Part shown: one piece after another, positions 1 through 8,547 of the stretch
Numbering within the stretch: position 1 is the stretch's first letter
How the letters are laid out: each line of letters starts with the position of its first letter
Origin: Pseudomonas gingeri
GTDB taxonomy: Bacteria > Pseudomonadota > Gammaproteobacteria > Pseudomonadales > Pseudomonadaceae
Reading direction: 5' to 3'
Assembly (NCBI RefSeq): GCF_013385425.1
Contig: NZ_JACAQA010000032.1
Location: 63,867 to 127,866, forward strand
Length of the DNA: 64,000 bases
The notes under the pieces: generated by a model
Told to the model about the DNA's origin: nothing
The model's input: only the letters and a program-made list of their open reading frames with translations
Database searches by the model: none
Translations under genes and position numbers: made by a program

Positions 1-10
1 GCTCCTACAG
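1..10. repeat. Half of a REP element cut by the left window edge
   Basis: The first ten bases read GCTCCTACAG, the conserved end of the REP family seen at six other places in this window (core TGTAGGAGC on the opposite strand). The stem of the element lies to the left of the window. It sits just downstream of the SulP gene stop. Confidence 0.6.
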
Positions 11-32
11 GTTTTGTGGCGTTTTACCATCG

Positions 33-1568
33 TCAGGCTGCGGCGGAACCGATACCACTGGTGGTCCGCAGCCGCCCTTCCAGGCGCCGTTTCAAGCCAT
101 GGGCCTCGATCACCAATCGCGAACCCTTGGCCCGGTTGGCGCGGTCCCACTCCTCCAGCAACTCCAGGCAAGAGTGGTCGATATAGCTCAGGTTGCCCAG
201 CGGCACGTGCACCACCGTGCCCGTGGGAACCGTCGACAGCACCCGGGTCAGCGCAGGCACCTTGAGAAAGGTCGCCGCTCCCAGCAGGCGCAGCTCCATC
301 TCACCCTCGACAGGCAAGTCCACCAGGCTGATTTTCAGGCGCGAGGCTTTCCAGGCCAGCTTCGCCAGGGTCAGGCCGAAACCGATCAACACACCTGTCA
401 ACAGATCAGTGCAGACAATCGCCAGGGCCGTGGCACCATAGGTCAGCATCGGCATGCGCCCGTAGCGCCCCAGGCCGCGAAAGACCTTGAGGTCCACCAG
501 CTTGATGCCCGTATACACCAGCACACCCGCCAGGCTCGCCACCGGAATGCTTTGCAGCACGCTGGACAACAGCAGCACAAAGGCCAGCAGCCACAAGCCA
601 TGGAACATCGTCGACAGGCGGGTCCGGGCACCGGCCTGGACATTCGCCGAACTGCGCACGATCACCCCGGTCATGGGCAGCGCCCCGAGCAAGCCGCAGA
701 GCATGTTGCCCACCCCCTGCGCCGACAGTTCGCGGTCGAAGTCCGAACGCTGGCCGTCGTGCATGCGGTCCACGGCGGCGGCTGAGAGCAGGGTTTCGGC
801 GCTGGCGATAAAGGCCACGGCAAAAGCCGCGATCAGCAGGTTGGGATCGGCCAGGTTGAGCAGGTCGGCGGGCCGCAGCCAGTCGATGGCCTCGGCCAGG
901 TTGGCGGGGACTTCCACGCGCTTGACCGTCAGCGCCAGCAGCAGGCTCGCCAGGGTCGCCAGGCCCACGCCAAGCAACGCACCCGGGACAAAGCGCAGGA
1001 CATGGGGTTTGCGCTTGTCCCAAAGCCACATCACCAGGATGGTTCCCAGGCCCAGCGCACCGGCCTGCCAGCCGCTGCCTTCGCCGGAAAACGCCTGGCC
1101 CACAGCGGCGGGGAAGCCCAGCAGGTTGTCCAGCCCCGAGGGTAGGGGAGAGCCGTCGAGCATCACATGGACCTGGGACAGCACGATCAACACGCCGATC
1201 CCGGCAAGCATGCCGTAGACCACCGCCGGGGCGGTCACCCGGAACCAGCAGCCCAGGCGCAGGCGGCCAGCCAGTAATTGCAACACGCCGGCCAGCAACA
1301 GGATCGGCCCGAGCATGGCCATGCCGTGCTCGCGCACCAGTTCGAACACCAGCACCGCCAGGCCCGCGGCCGGACCGCTGACCTGCAACGGTGAACCCGC
1401 CAGCCAGCCCACCACCAATCCACCGATGATGCCGGTAATCAGCCCTTTGGCCGGTGGCATGCCGGACGCGATGGCGATCCCCATGCACAGCGGCAGGGCC
1501 ACCAGGAATACCACCACGGAAGCCAATAGCTCCCGTGGCAAAACCGCTTTCAGTTGTGCAGCACGCAT
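33..1568 (-). CDS. SulP-family inorganic anion transporter (bicarbonate/sulfate type)
   Basis: About 511 aa, a polytopic membrane protein with many hydrophobic helices over roughly residues 15-400. It starts with the SulP-like region around PLCMGIAIASGMPPAKGL and ends in a short cytoplasmic STAS-like domain (residues about 420-510). I chose the ATG at 1568 because GGGAG lies 7 bases upstream; an in-frame TTG at 1604 and ATG at 1598 have no good ribosome-binding site. The gene follows a beta-carbonic anhydrase on the same strand with about 95 bases between them. SulP proteins paired with carbonic anhydrases are usually proposed to move bicarbonate, so bicarbonate import is the best guess; sulfate is the alternative. 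The family call is firm and the substrate is inferred. Confidence 0.88.
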   Translation of the reverse strand: MRAAQLKAVLPRELLASVVVFLVALPLCMGIAIASGMPPAKGLITGIIGGLVVGWLAGSPLQVSGPAAGLAVLVFELVREHGMAMLGPILLLAGVLQLLAGRLRLGCWFRVTAPAVVYGMLAGIGVLIVLSQVHVMLDGSPLPSGLDNLLGFPAAVGQAFSGEGSGWQAGALGLGTILVMWLWDKRKPHVLRFVPGALLGVGLATLASLLLALTVKRVEVPANLAEAIDWLRPADLLNLADPNLLIAAFAVAFIASAETLLSAAAVDRMHDGQRSDFDRELSAQGVGNMLCGLLGALPMTGVIVRSSANVQAGARTRLSTMFHGLWLLAFVLLLSSVLQSIPVASLAGVLVYTGIKLVDLKVFRGLGRYGRMPMLTYGATALAIVCTDLLTGVLIGFGLTLAKLAWKASRLKISLVDLPVEGEMELRLLGAATFLKVPALTRVLSTVPTGTVVHVPLGNLSYIDHSCLELLEEWDRANRAKGSRLVIEAHGLKRRLEGRLRTTSGIGSAAA

Positions 1569-1663
1569 GATCAATCTCCCGAGGATTTCTTCAGGCATGG
1601 CCAAGCCCGACCGCTCGAACGTCGGTCGTGGCTGAACCCAATGGATGGAGGAGGCTTCAGGCG

Positions 1664-2395
1664 CTAGAAGCGGGCTTTGGGCGTCGCACTCGGGATCGGA
1701 TGAGTGCCATCGAGGGGCAGGAAGCAGGCCCGATCGGCGTCATACGCTTTGATTTCGCTGGTTTCGATGTTGTAGATCCAACCATGGATAAACAGGTGAC
1801 CGTTGGCCATGCGCGAGGCTACCGAAGGGTGCGTGCGCAAGTGCTGCAACTGGGCGATAACATTTTCTTCGGTCAGCACCTGCATGCTTTCACTTTCGTT
1901 GGCACAGTTGCAGTTTTCATGGACCATGGTCTTCGCCACTTCGGCATGGCGCAGCCAAGCCTTGACCGTGGGCATCTTTTCCAGGCTGTCGGGGTTGAGC
2001 ACCGCACGCATGGCGCCGCAGTCCGAATGCCCGCAGACGATGATGTGCTGCACGCCGAGGGCCAGCACCGCGTACTCGATGGCGGTCGAGACACCGCCGT
2101 TCATCTGCCCGTAGGGCGGCACCACGTTGCCGACATTGCGGGTCACGAACAGGTCGCCGGGCGAGCTATGGGTAATGAGTTCAGGCACGATCCGCGAATC
2201 CGCGCACGTGATGAACATCGCCCGGGGGCTCTGGGCCGTGGCGAGCTTCTTGAACAGCTCCTCCTGCTGCGGAAAGATTTCATGATGAAAATGCAGGAAG
2301 CCATCGACGATATGCTGCAGCGCCGCATCGGCGGTTTCGGCCCCGGGGAGCCCAGAGGCCGACGCAGCTGACGGCTGTTTATCCTTGTCACTCAT
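1664..2395 (-). CDS. can: Beta-class carbonic anhydrase
   Basis: 243 aa. It interconverts CO2 and bicarbonate in the cytoplasm using zinc. The zinc-site motifs are present: CADSR (Cys, with the Asp-Arg dyad) and HSDCGAM (His and Cys ligands). The core starts near residue 30; the first 25 residues are a Ser/Ala/Lys-rich tail outside the usual core. The downstream same-strand neighbour is a SulP transporter, which suggests the pair handles bicarbonate supply or pH. ATG at 2395 opens the frame. The 250 bases upstream, to the radical SAM gene, hold no convincing gene and presumably carry this promoter. Confidence 0.95.
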   Translation of the reverse strand: MSDKDKQPSAASASGLPGAETADAALQHIVDGFLHFHHEIFPQQEELFKKLATAQSPRAMFITCADSRIVPELITHSSPGDLFVTRNVGNVVPPYGQMNGGVSTAIEYAVLALGVQHIIVCGHSDCGAMRAVLNPDSLEKMPTVKAWLRHAEVAKTMVHENCNCANESESMQVLTEENVIAQLQHLRTHPSVASRMANGHLFIHGWIYNIETSEIKAYDADRACFLPLDGTHPIPSATPKARF

Positions 2396-2648
2396 GATTC
2401 ATCCTCTTTTCTGACGGATTGAAGGGGATTTTCCTGATTTGGCTCGCTCGCGCCAGCACCCATCGGATCAATACGCCCGATTCCTTGAACGCACCTGTAC
2501 ACAACAGGCAGCTTCACCCTAGTCGCGAAAACTTAACTCAAGCTGAATCAGAGGCTCTAGGACGGACGTTCCAGAAGCTTCTTACGCGCTTACCCGAGAG
2601 TATAGGCGCAGGCCAAACGCCAGCAGACACCTTTGTCCGGATCATGGC

Positions 2649-3707
2649 TCAGAGTAACGACATTTGCCCTCCGGGAGGACAAAACGCCGTGCAATCGAGG
2701 TTGTAACCTTCGCGGCGGTTGAGGCCCAGACGCTTGATGGCCTTGGCAAAACGTTGCGCCAGCAAGTCGGCAAACGGCCCTTCGCCGCGCATCCGAGCAC
2801 CGAATCGGCTGTCGTAGAGCTCGCCGCCACGGGTCTGGCGAATCAGGCTCAAGACATGGGCTGCCCGTTGCGGATAGTGGGCGGCGAGCCACTCCTCGAA
2901 CAGCGGCGCTACCTCCAGGGGTAGGCGCAGCATCATGTAGGCGGCGCTCTGGGCACCGGCGTCGCGGGCCTCGGTGAGCAGGCTTTCCAGCTCGCTGTCG
3001 TTGATCATCGGAATCATCGGCGAACATAAAACGCCCACCGGGATACCTGCTTCACCCATGACCCGGATCGCCCGCAAGCGCGCCTTGGGCGCCGCCGCAC
3101 GGGGCTCGAGGATGCGCTTGAGTTCGTCGTCGAGGCTGGTCAGGCTGATCATCACCGCCACCAGGCGCTGCCGTGCCAGTTCCGTGAGCAGGTCGAGGTC
3201 GCGCAGGATCAGCGAGCCCTTGGTGACGATGGTCACCGGATGCCGATAACGCAGCAACACCTCGAGGATCCGCCGGGTCAGCTGGTGCTCGCGTTCGATC
3301 GGCTGGTAGGGATCGGTATTGGAACCCAGGTTGATCGGTGCGACGCGATAGCCCGGCTTGGACAATTGCTGCTCCAGCACGGCGGCGGCGTTGGTCTTGG
3401 CGATCAGCCTGGTTTCGAAATCCAGGCCTGGGGACATATCCCAGTAGGCATGGCTGGGGCGTGCGTAGCAGTAGATGCAACCGTGCTCGCAGCCGCGATA
3501 GGGATTGATGGAGCGGTCGAAGGGCAGGTCCGGCGAGGTGTTGCGGGTGATGATGGACTTCGCCGTCTCGATGCGCACCTCGGTGCCCTGGGTCAGCGGA
3601 ACCTCCTGGTACCAGCCGTCGTCCTCGGCCACCGAACGATGGGGCGCGAAGCGGTTGTGCGGGTTGGTCGCGGTGCCACGGCCACGGGGTGGGAGCGGGG
3701 TGAACAT
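2649..3707 (-). CDS. PA0069-family radical SAM protein (SplB-like)
   Basis: 352 aa. The iron-sulfur cluster motif CEHGCIYCY (CxxxCxxC) lies at about residues 73-81, followed by a radical-SAM barrel. The N-terminal third resembles spore photoproduct lyase-like proteins, which repair UV lesions in DNA. ATG at 3707 is preceded by GGAG 8 bases upstream, and that GGAG is the inner end of a perfect palindrome containing a consensus LexA site (3724-3739). I recall the P. aeruginosa orthologue PA0069 being listed in the SOS response; the LexA site here fits that. The biochemical reaction of this family is not established, so DNA repair is an inference from similarity and regulation. Confidence 0.88.
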   Translation of the reverse strand: MFTPLPPRGRGTATNPHNRFAPHRSVAEDDGWYQEVPLTQGTEVRIETAKSIITRNTSPDLPFDRSINPYRGCEHGCIYCYARPSHAYWDMSPGLDFETRLIAKTNAAAVLEQQLSKPGYRVAPINLGSNTDPYQPIEREHQLTRRILEVLLRYRHPVTIVTKGSLILRDLDLLTELARQRLVAVMISLTSLDDELKRILEPRAAAPKARLRAIRVMGEAGIPVGVLCSPMIPMINDSELESLLTEARDAGAQSAAYMMLRLPLEVAPLFEEWLAAHYPQRAAHVLSLIRQTRGGELYDSRFGARMRGEGPFADLLAQRFAKAIKRLGLNRREGYNLDCTAFCPPGGQMSLL

Positions 3708-3715
3708 TGGAAAGG

Positions 3716-3747
3716 CTCCATTACTGTATTTATATACAGTAATGGAG
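3716..3747 (-). promoter_or_regulatory. LexA (SOS) operator within a perfect 14-bp inverted repeat
   Basis: Positions 3724-3739 read CTGTATTTATATACAG, a match to the LexA consensus CTGT-N8-ACAG. The symmetry extends beyond it: arms CTCCATTACTGTAT (3716-3729) and ATACAGTAATGGAG (3734-3747) are perfectly complementary around a 4-base centre. The site lies 17-32 bases upstream of the radical SAM start codon, and the proximal arm carries that gene's GGAG ribosome-binding site. LexA control is well supported by sequence; a further role for the extended symmetry is open. Confidence 0.85.
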
Positions 3748-3786
3748 TCAGGCGAATCTGCCTAGCACCGTCTGGCAGGCGCCAGC

Positions 3787-5067
3787 CTACGGTTTGGCCG
3801 GCATATCCTCCTTGCGCAACGCCGCCACATCACTGGCCTTCACCGCGCCGCCCTGGTTACCCCAACTGCCGCGAATGAAACCGACCACGTCCGCCACTTC
3901 CTGGTCCGACAATCGCCAGGCAAACGCCGGCATGGTGAAGTTCGAAGGTGCGGTGTGGGTCGCCGGCAAGGTGCCGCCCTTGAGCACGATATGGATCAAC
4001 GACGTCGGGTCCGCCGATTGCACCACCGGGTTACCGGCCAACGCCGGGAACACCCGGGTATAGCCGTGACCGTCGGTACGGTGGCAGGCCGCGCAGTTGT
4101 CGATATAGACCGACGCCCCCGGCTTGCTGTCATCACCTTTCCACAGGGCTTGTGCGACCTGCGGCTCATAGGCGTGAGGCGCGTCCTGCGGATCCACCGG
4201 CGGCAAGCTCTTGAGGTAGCGGGCAATCGCCGTCAGGTCGTCATCGCTCATGTATTGCATGCTGTGCACCACCACATCGCTCATGCCGCCGAATACCGCG
4301 CTGCGATCGCTGCGACCGGTCTTGAGGAACTGCACCAGCTGCGCTTCGTTCCAACTGCCGAGGCCATCCTTGTGGTCGCCGCGCAGGCTTTTCGCGATCC
4401 AGCCCTCCAGCGGCGCGCTGCCTGCCAGGAAGGCACTGCCGTCATTCGCGCTCAAGGCCTTTTCCTGCATGGTCAGGGCCCGTGGCGTATGGCAGGCACC
4501 GCAATGGCCGAGGCCTTCGACCAGATAGGCGCCACGGCTCACCACCGGGTCCGCGCCGCTGCCGGCCTGGTATTCGGCGACCTTGGGCGCAAACATCCAG
4601 CGCCAACCCGCCAACGGCCAGCGCATGCTCAGCGGCCAGGGGATATCGACGGCCTTGTTGTCCTGGGCCACCGGCGCCACGCCCTTCATGAAGTAGGCGT
4701 ACAGCGCCTGCATATCGCTGTCGCTGACCCGGGCGTAGGACGGATAGGGCATCGCCGGGTAAAGCGTACTGCCGTTCTTGGCGACACCATGGCGGACCGC
4801 CTGGTCGAAATCCTCGAAGCTGTAGGCGCCGATCCCACTTTTATCCGGGGTGATATTGGTCGAATAGATCGTGCCGATGGGCGTCTGCATCGGCAGCCCG
4901 CCGGCGAACGGCTGGCCGCCCTTGGCCGTGTGACAGGCCACGCAATCCCCGGCCCGCGCCAGGTATTCGCCCTGCTTGATCAGGGCCGACGGATCGGCCT
5001 CGGCGGCGCTGACCGCGCCATTGCCCAACAGCGCCAGGGTGGCGATAACCAGTGCTTTCATGTTCAT
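3787..5067 (-). CDS. Triheme cytochrome c subunit of a gluconate 2-dehydrogenase-type enzyme
   Basis: 426 aa. A signal peptide (residues 1-22, ending VSAAEA) leads to three cytochrome c domains with CVACH (about residues 42-46), CGACH (about 190) and CAACH (about 326). This is the architecture of the membrane cytochrome c subunit that passes electrons from periplasmic FAD dehydrogenases to ubiquinone. It is the last gene of a three-gene operon; its start lies 6 bases after the stop of the FAD subunit gene. The substrate cannot be fixed from this subunit. Related complexes oxidise gluconate, sorbitol or 2-ketogluconate. Confidence 0.9.
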   Translation of the reverse strand: MNMKALVIATLALLGNGAVSAAEADPSALIKQGEYLARAGDCVACHTAKGGQPFAGGLPMQTPIGTIYSTNITPDKSGIGAYSFEDFDQAVRHGVAKNGSTLYPAMPYPSYARVSDSDMQALYAYFMKGVAPVAQDNKAVDIPWPLSMRWPLAGWRWMFAPKVAEYQAGSGADPVVSRGAYLVEGLGHCGACHTPRALTMQEKALSANDGSAFLAGSAPLEGWIAKSLRGDHKDGLGSWNEAQLVQFLKTGRSDRSAVFGGMSDVVVHSMQYMSDDDLTAIARYLKSLPPVDPQDAPHAYEPQVAQALWKGDDSKPGASVYIDNCAACHRTDGHGYTRVFPALAGNPVVQSADPTSLIHIVLKGGTLPATHTAPSNFTMPAFAWRLSDQEVADVVGFIRGSWGNQGGAVKASDVAALRKEDMPAKP

Positions 5068-5073
5068 CGCTCC

Positions 5074-6864
5074 TTATGCCTGGACCAACGGGCCGGGATT
5101 TTTCAGGTACTGCTCGCGGATCGCCCGGGCCGACCAGTAGGTCAGCGCCGCCACCAGGCCGGTGGGGTTGTAGCCCAGGCCCTGGGGGAAAGCCGAAGCG
5201 CCAGGGACAAAGACGTTGTGCACATCCCAGCATTGCAGGTAGCGGTTCAGGGCGCTGGTCTTCGGGTCGGTGCCCATGATCGCGCCACCGTTGAGGTGGG
5301 TGGTCTGGTAGGACGACGTGTTGAAGTGCTCACCGACCTGCTTGCCCAGCAGGGCAATGGACTTGGGGTTCATCGCCTCGGCGACCTTGCTCAGTTTGTC
5401 GACCATGAAGCGGTTCATCTTGATGTCGTTTTCCTGCCAGTCGAAGGTCATCCGCAACAGCGGCAAGCCGTAGGCATCACGGTAAACCGGGTCGAGATCC
5501 AGGTAGTTGCCCCGATAGGACTGGTGCGCACCGTGGGCATCCATCGACACCTGGTGGGTGTAGTAATCGGCCGTGGCACGTTTCCAGGCACTGCCCCAGG
5601 CTGGTGTGCCCGGCGGGTTCGAAGTCCCGGCAATCGGCCGGCTGCCGGCCTGGTTGACCCACATCGGCGACCCGCCGACAAAGCCATGGGGGCCGTGGTC
5701 GAAGTTATCGGCGTTGAAATCGTCGATCGCCACACCGTTGCCGCCGGCACCGATAAAGTTGTTGGTGTGCACGTCCTTGTCGAAGAAGGCCTTCACGGTG
5801 GCCATGTTCTGGTAAGCGAAGTTCTTGCCCACCACGCCTTCGCCGGTGATCGGGTCGTAGGGCTTGCCGATGCCGGACAGCAGCATCAGCCGCACGTTAT
5901 GGAACTGGAAGGCGCCGAGAATCACCAGGTCGGCCTCTTGCTCCACCTCGCGGCCCTGGGCGTCGATATAGGTCACGCCGGTGGCCTTGCGCTTGGTGCT
6001 GTCGAGATTGACCCGCAGCACGTGGGAATTGGGCCGCAGTTCGAAGTTCGGCACCTGGCGCAACGCCGGCAGGATGTTCACGTTCGGCGAGGCCTTGGAA
6101 TACATGTAGCAGACATAACCGCTGCAGAAGCCGCAGAAATTGCACGGGCCCATCTGCGCCCCGTAAGGGTTGGTGTAGGGCCCTGAAGTATTTGCCGATG
6201 GCAGATTGTAGGGCTTGTAGCCGACCTCGCTGGCGGCTTTCTGGAACAGCTGCGCGGAGTAGGTGTTCTTCTGCGACTCCAGCGGAAAGGGATTGGAGCG
6301 ATCCGGCGCGTAGGGGTTGCCGCCCTTGCCCTGGCCGACCAACTGGCCCTTGACGGTCCAGGCCTGCCCCGAGGTGCCAAAGACCTTTTCGGCATGGTCG
6401 AAGAACGGTTCCAGCTCTTCGTAGCTGACGCCGAAGTCCTGGATGGTCATGTCCTTGGGAATGAAGTGTTTGCCGTAGCGCTCTTCGTAGTGACTGCGGA
6501 TGCGCAGCTCGATGGGATCGACCCGAAAGTGCACGCCAGACCAGTGCAGCCCCGCACCACCCACGCCATTGCCCGGCAGGAACGCGCCGAGCTGGCGGTT
6601 CGGCAGGGCGACGTCATTGACGCTATGGCGAATGGTGACGGTTTCCTTGGAGATATCCTGGAAGAGTTTCTTGCGCACGCTGTAGGTGAGTTCGTCGATC
6701 ACCTGTGGGTAATTGCCGTCTGGGTAGGTGTCCTGCATGGGACCGCGTTCCAGGGCCACGACATTGAGCCCGGCTTCGGTCAGCTCCTTGGCCATGATCG
6801 CCCCGGTCCAGCCGAAACCGACGATTACCGCGTCGACCTTCTTCATTTGAATCGCCATGCTCAT
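5074..6864 (-). CDS. GMC-family FAD subunit, gluconate 2-dehydrogenase type
   Basis: 596 aa. The N-terminal Rossmann motif GFGWTGAIMAKEL binds FAD (residues about 16-28), and the C-terminal GMC domain ends with the family signature YNPTGLVAALTYW. The likely catalytic His is in TTHLNGGAIMG (about residues 525-535). There is no signal peptide of its own; in this family the FAD subunit is carried out by the Tat signal of the small subunit. The start overlaps the small-subunit stop as ATGA (6861-6864), indicating translational coupling. It is predicted to work in the periplasm as the catalytic subunit. Gluconate is the most likely substrate in pseudomonads, but other polyols or aldonates are possible. 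Confidence 0.88.
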   Translation of the reverse strand: MSMAIQMKKVDAVIVGFGWTGAIMAKELTEAGLNVVALERGPMQDTYPDGNYPQVIDELTYSVRKKLFQDISKETVTIRHSVNDVALPNRQLGAFLPGNGVGGAGLHWSGVHFRVDPIELRIRSHYEERYGKHFIPKDMTIQDFGVSYEELEPFFDHAEKVFGTSGQAWTVKGQLVGQGKGGNPYAPDRSNPFPLESQKNTYSAQLFQKAASEVGYKPYNLPSANTSGPYTNPYGAQMGPCNFCGFCSGYVCYMYSKASPNVNILPALRQVPNFELRPNSHVLRVNLDSTKRKATGVTYIDAQGREVEQEADLVILGAFQFHNVRLMLLSGIGKPYDPITGEGVVGKNFAYQNMATVKAFFDKDVHTNNFIGAGGNGVAIDDFNADNFDHGPHGFVGGSPMWVNQAGSRPIAGTSNPPGTPAWGSAWKRATADYYTHQVSMDAHGAHQSYRGNYLDLDPVYRDAYGLPLLRMTFDWQENDIKMNRFMVDKLSKVAEAMNPKSIALLGKQVGEHFNTSSYQTTHLNGGAIMGTDPKTSALNRYLQCWDVHNVFVPGASAFPQGLGYNPTGLVAALTYWSARAIREQYLKNPGPLVQA

Positions 6865-7601
6865 GCCCTCTCGCCGCGAATGGATACAGCCGGGAAGGGG
6901 TATTGCTCGTTGCGTTCAACCCAATCCATAAAATCGGCGCGGGCGCCGGGAAAGCCGATCATGGTCCAGCCGACCAGACCTTTGTTGCCGCCATGGATCG
7001 GGTCGCTGAAGAAACCTTCCTTGGTGTTTTGCAGCAGGAAGCTGAAGAAAATCTTCGGCGGGACACTGTCGAAATCGGCGTCTCCGACCTCCAGTCGCTT
7101 GAGCAAGGCATCCTGGGTAGCGCTGTCTTGCGCGGCAAAGGTTGAACCGTGCAGCTTCTTGCACCAGGCCTCCGTAGCAGCGATGCCCAGCCGATAGATC
7201 TCGCGGGGCACCAGTTTGCTTTGCCAACCCATCTCCGGCGGCGCATCGGCGGCGAAGGGCCCCTGCATAAACCACAAGGCGCCACTGGCGTAAGGGGTGT
7301 TCATTTGCCGGTCGATAAATTCCGGCACACCAGCTTCCAGGGCACCCGGCCCCTGGGCATCGGCCGGAATCAATCGGGCCACGGCGGCATTGAGAAAAGC
7401 CCATTCCTCGGCGGTGAAGAAGCTCGGCTCGTAATGCCCGCTGTTGACCGGAGCCTTGTCGGCGGCCGCTGGCGTCACTTGCGAGGCGGCTTGCAGGACA
7501 CTGCTGCCCAACGCGCTGCTCGCCACGGTGACCACCGGGATCAAGGTCAGGGTTTTGCGCAGGAACTCACGCCGCGGGTTATCTCGATCTTGATCAGACA
7601 T
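6861..7601 (-). CDS. Gluconate 2-dehydrogenase subunit 3 (Tat-exported small subunit)
   Basis: About 246 aa from ATG 7601, which has GAGAGG about 7 bases upstream; the longer frame to 7625 lacks a good site. The N-terminus carries a twin-arginine signal: RREFLRK followed by a hydrophobic stretch with VVTVASSALG. The body matches the gluconate dehydrogenase subunit 3 family, which escorts the FAD subunit through the Tat pathway and may help attach it to the cytochrome. It is the first gene of the operon (subunit 3, FAD subunit, cytochrome c). Upstream is a 300-base divergent promoter region shared with the TpbA-like gene. Confidence 0.88.
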   Translation of the reverse strand: MSDQDRDNPRREFLRKTLTLIPVVTVASSALGSSVLQAASQVTPAAADKAPVNSGHYEPSFFTAEEWAFLNAAVARLIPADAQGPGALEAGVPEFIDRQMNTPYASGALWFMQGPFAADAPPEMGWQSKLVPREIYRLGIAATEAWCKKLHGSTFAAQDSATQDALLKRLEVGDADFDSVPPKIFFSFLLQNTKEGFFSDPIHGGNKGLVGWTMIGFPGARADFMDWVERNEQYPFPAVSIRGERA

Positions 7602-7902
7602 GGCGTTACCTCTCTCATCTTGCACGCACGGATTATTCGGTCACTTCAATTGAGCAACCTGTCTTTTTCGGGTAGCGGTCTCTATCGAGACACCTCGAAT
7701 TGAGAACACACTGGCAACCTTTAGTTACAAATGATAGCAGCCTAAGCATCAGGATGAATCGATTCAGCTAAAAATCTCGACCTTTTCCGCCCCCATTCCA
7801 CCCCTCTCACAAATCTTTGACGCTCGACTCACGGGCTTTTGATCCGTAAAAAACAATGCTATAGGGCAATATCGAGTTCTCTTTTCCGGGCGCCGTCCAT
7901 CT
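7602..7902. promoter_or_regulatory. Divergent intergenic region, gluconate dehydrogenase operon / TpbA-like gene
   Basis: A 301-base AT-richer spacer without a gene. It must hold promoters for both flanking genes. Seen in it: a small inverted repeat GTCTC-TATC-GAGAC at 7678-7691, and two similar words containing AATTGAG at about 7648 and 7699. These could be regulator sites but match no consensus I can name. Confidence 0.4.
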
Positions 7903-8547
7903 ATGTCGATCGTTCGCTGGTTTTCCCTCCTTGGCCTGATGCTGATCAGCGGTCTGGTGCTGCTCGCCGCCCAGGCCGGCGACAACAGCAGCCAACGCCC
8001 GCCGCAATGGGCCACGCCGGTGGGCAACCAGTACAACCTCAACCAGATGACCCCGACGCTCTATCGCAGCACCTTGCCCGACAGCAATGCCGTGCCGATC
8101 CTGGCCAGGCTGAACATCACCACGGTCATCAACTTCCAGCCGGAGGCCGACTCCAGCTGGCTGTCAGCCCCGAACATCAAGCAGGTGCAACTGCCCTACC
8201 GGATCGGCCATGTCGATGACGCCGACGTGTTGACCGTCTTGCGCGCGATCAAGGACGCCGAGGGCCGGGGTTCGGTACTGATCCACGACCGGAAGGGCAC
8301 GGAACGCACCGGCCTGATGGCGGCGATGTACCGCGTGGTGGTGCAGGGCTGGAGCAAGGAGGAAGCCCTGAGCGAAATGATGATGGGCGGGTTTGGCGAC
8401 ACCCCGCACTTCAAGGACAGCATCCGTTACATGATGCAGGCGCCGGTCGACAAGCTACGCGAGGCCCTGGCCAGCGGCGCGTGCAGCACCAGTCCCTACG
8501 CTACCTGCGCGGTGCAGAGCTGGCTCAAGTCGGCACAGGTGCAGTGA
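7903..8547 (+). CDS. TpbA-like periplasmic dual-specificity phosphatase with catalytic Cys replaced by Asp
   Basis: 214 aa, with an N-terminal signal or anchor (residues about 8-25). The rest resembles P. aeruginosa TpbA, a periplasmic tyrosine phosphatase that controls biofilm through the diguanylate cyclase TpbB: the LYRS, VDDA, ERTGL and AAMYR segments are in place. The phosphatase signature HCx5R reads H128-D129-RKGTE-R135 here: the nucleophilic Cys is Asp129 (codon GAC at 8287-8289), while Arg135 and the loop acids Asp105/Asp106 remain. Cys to Asp (TGC/TGT to GAC) needs at least two base changes, so a single read error is unlikely. It is predicted to be inactive as a cysteine phosphatase. 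The 3' end overlaps the convergent M3 peptidase gene by 23 bases. Confidence 0.85.
   Translation: MSIVRWFSLLGLMLISGLVLLAAQAGDNSSQRPPQWATPVGNQYNLNQMTPTLYRSTLPDSNAVPILARLNITTVINFQPEADSSWLSAPNIKQVQLPYRIGHVDDADVLTVLRAIKDAEGRGSVLIHDRKGTERTGLMAAMYRVVVQGWSKEEALSEMMMGGFGDTPHFKDSIRYMMQAPVDKLREALASGACSTSPYATCAVQSWLKSAQVQ

Noticed and set aside
2419..2706. 95-codon frame between the carbonic anhydrase and radical SAM genes
   Set aside because: It runs into the radical SAM gene, has no ribosome-binding site and poor codon use.
3955..6186. 743-codon open frame on the plus strand
   Set aside because: Antisense to the cytochrome c and GMC genes; composition is His/Arg/Gly-rich as in shadow frames and no domain is seen.
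7645..7710. Two AATTGAG-containing words as a regulator site pair
   Set aside because: Similarity is only over about 7 bases and no known consensus fits; noted only within the intergenic region.
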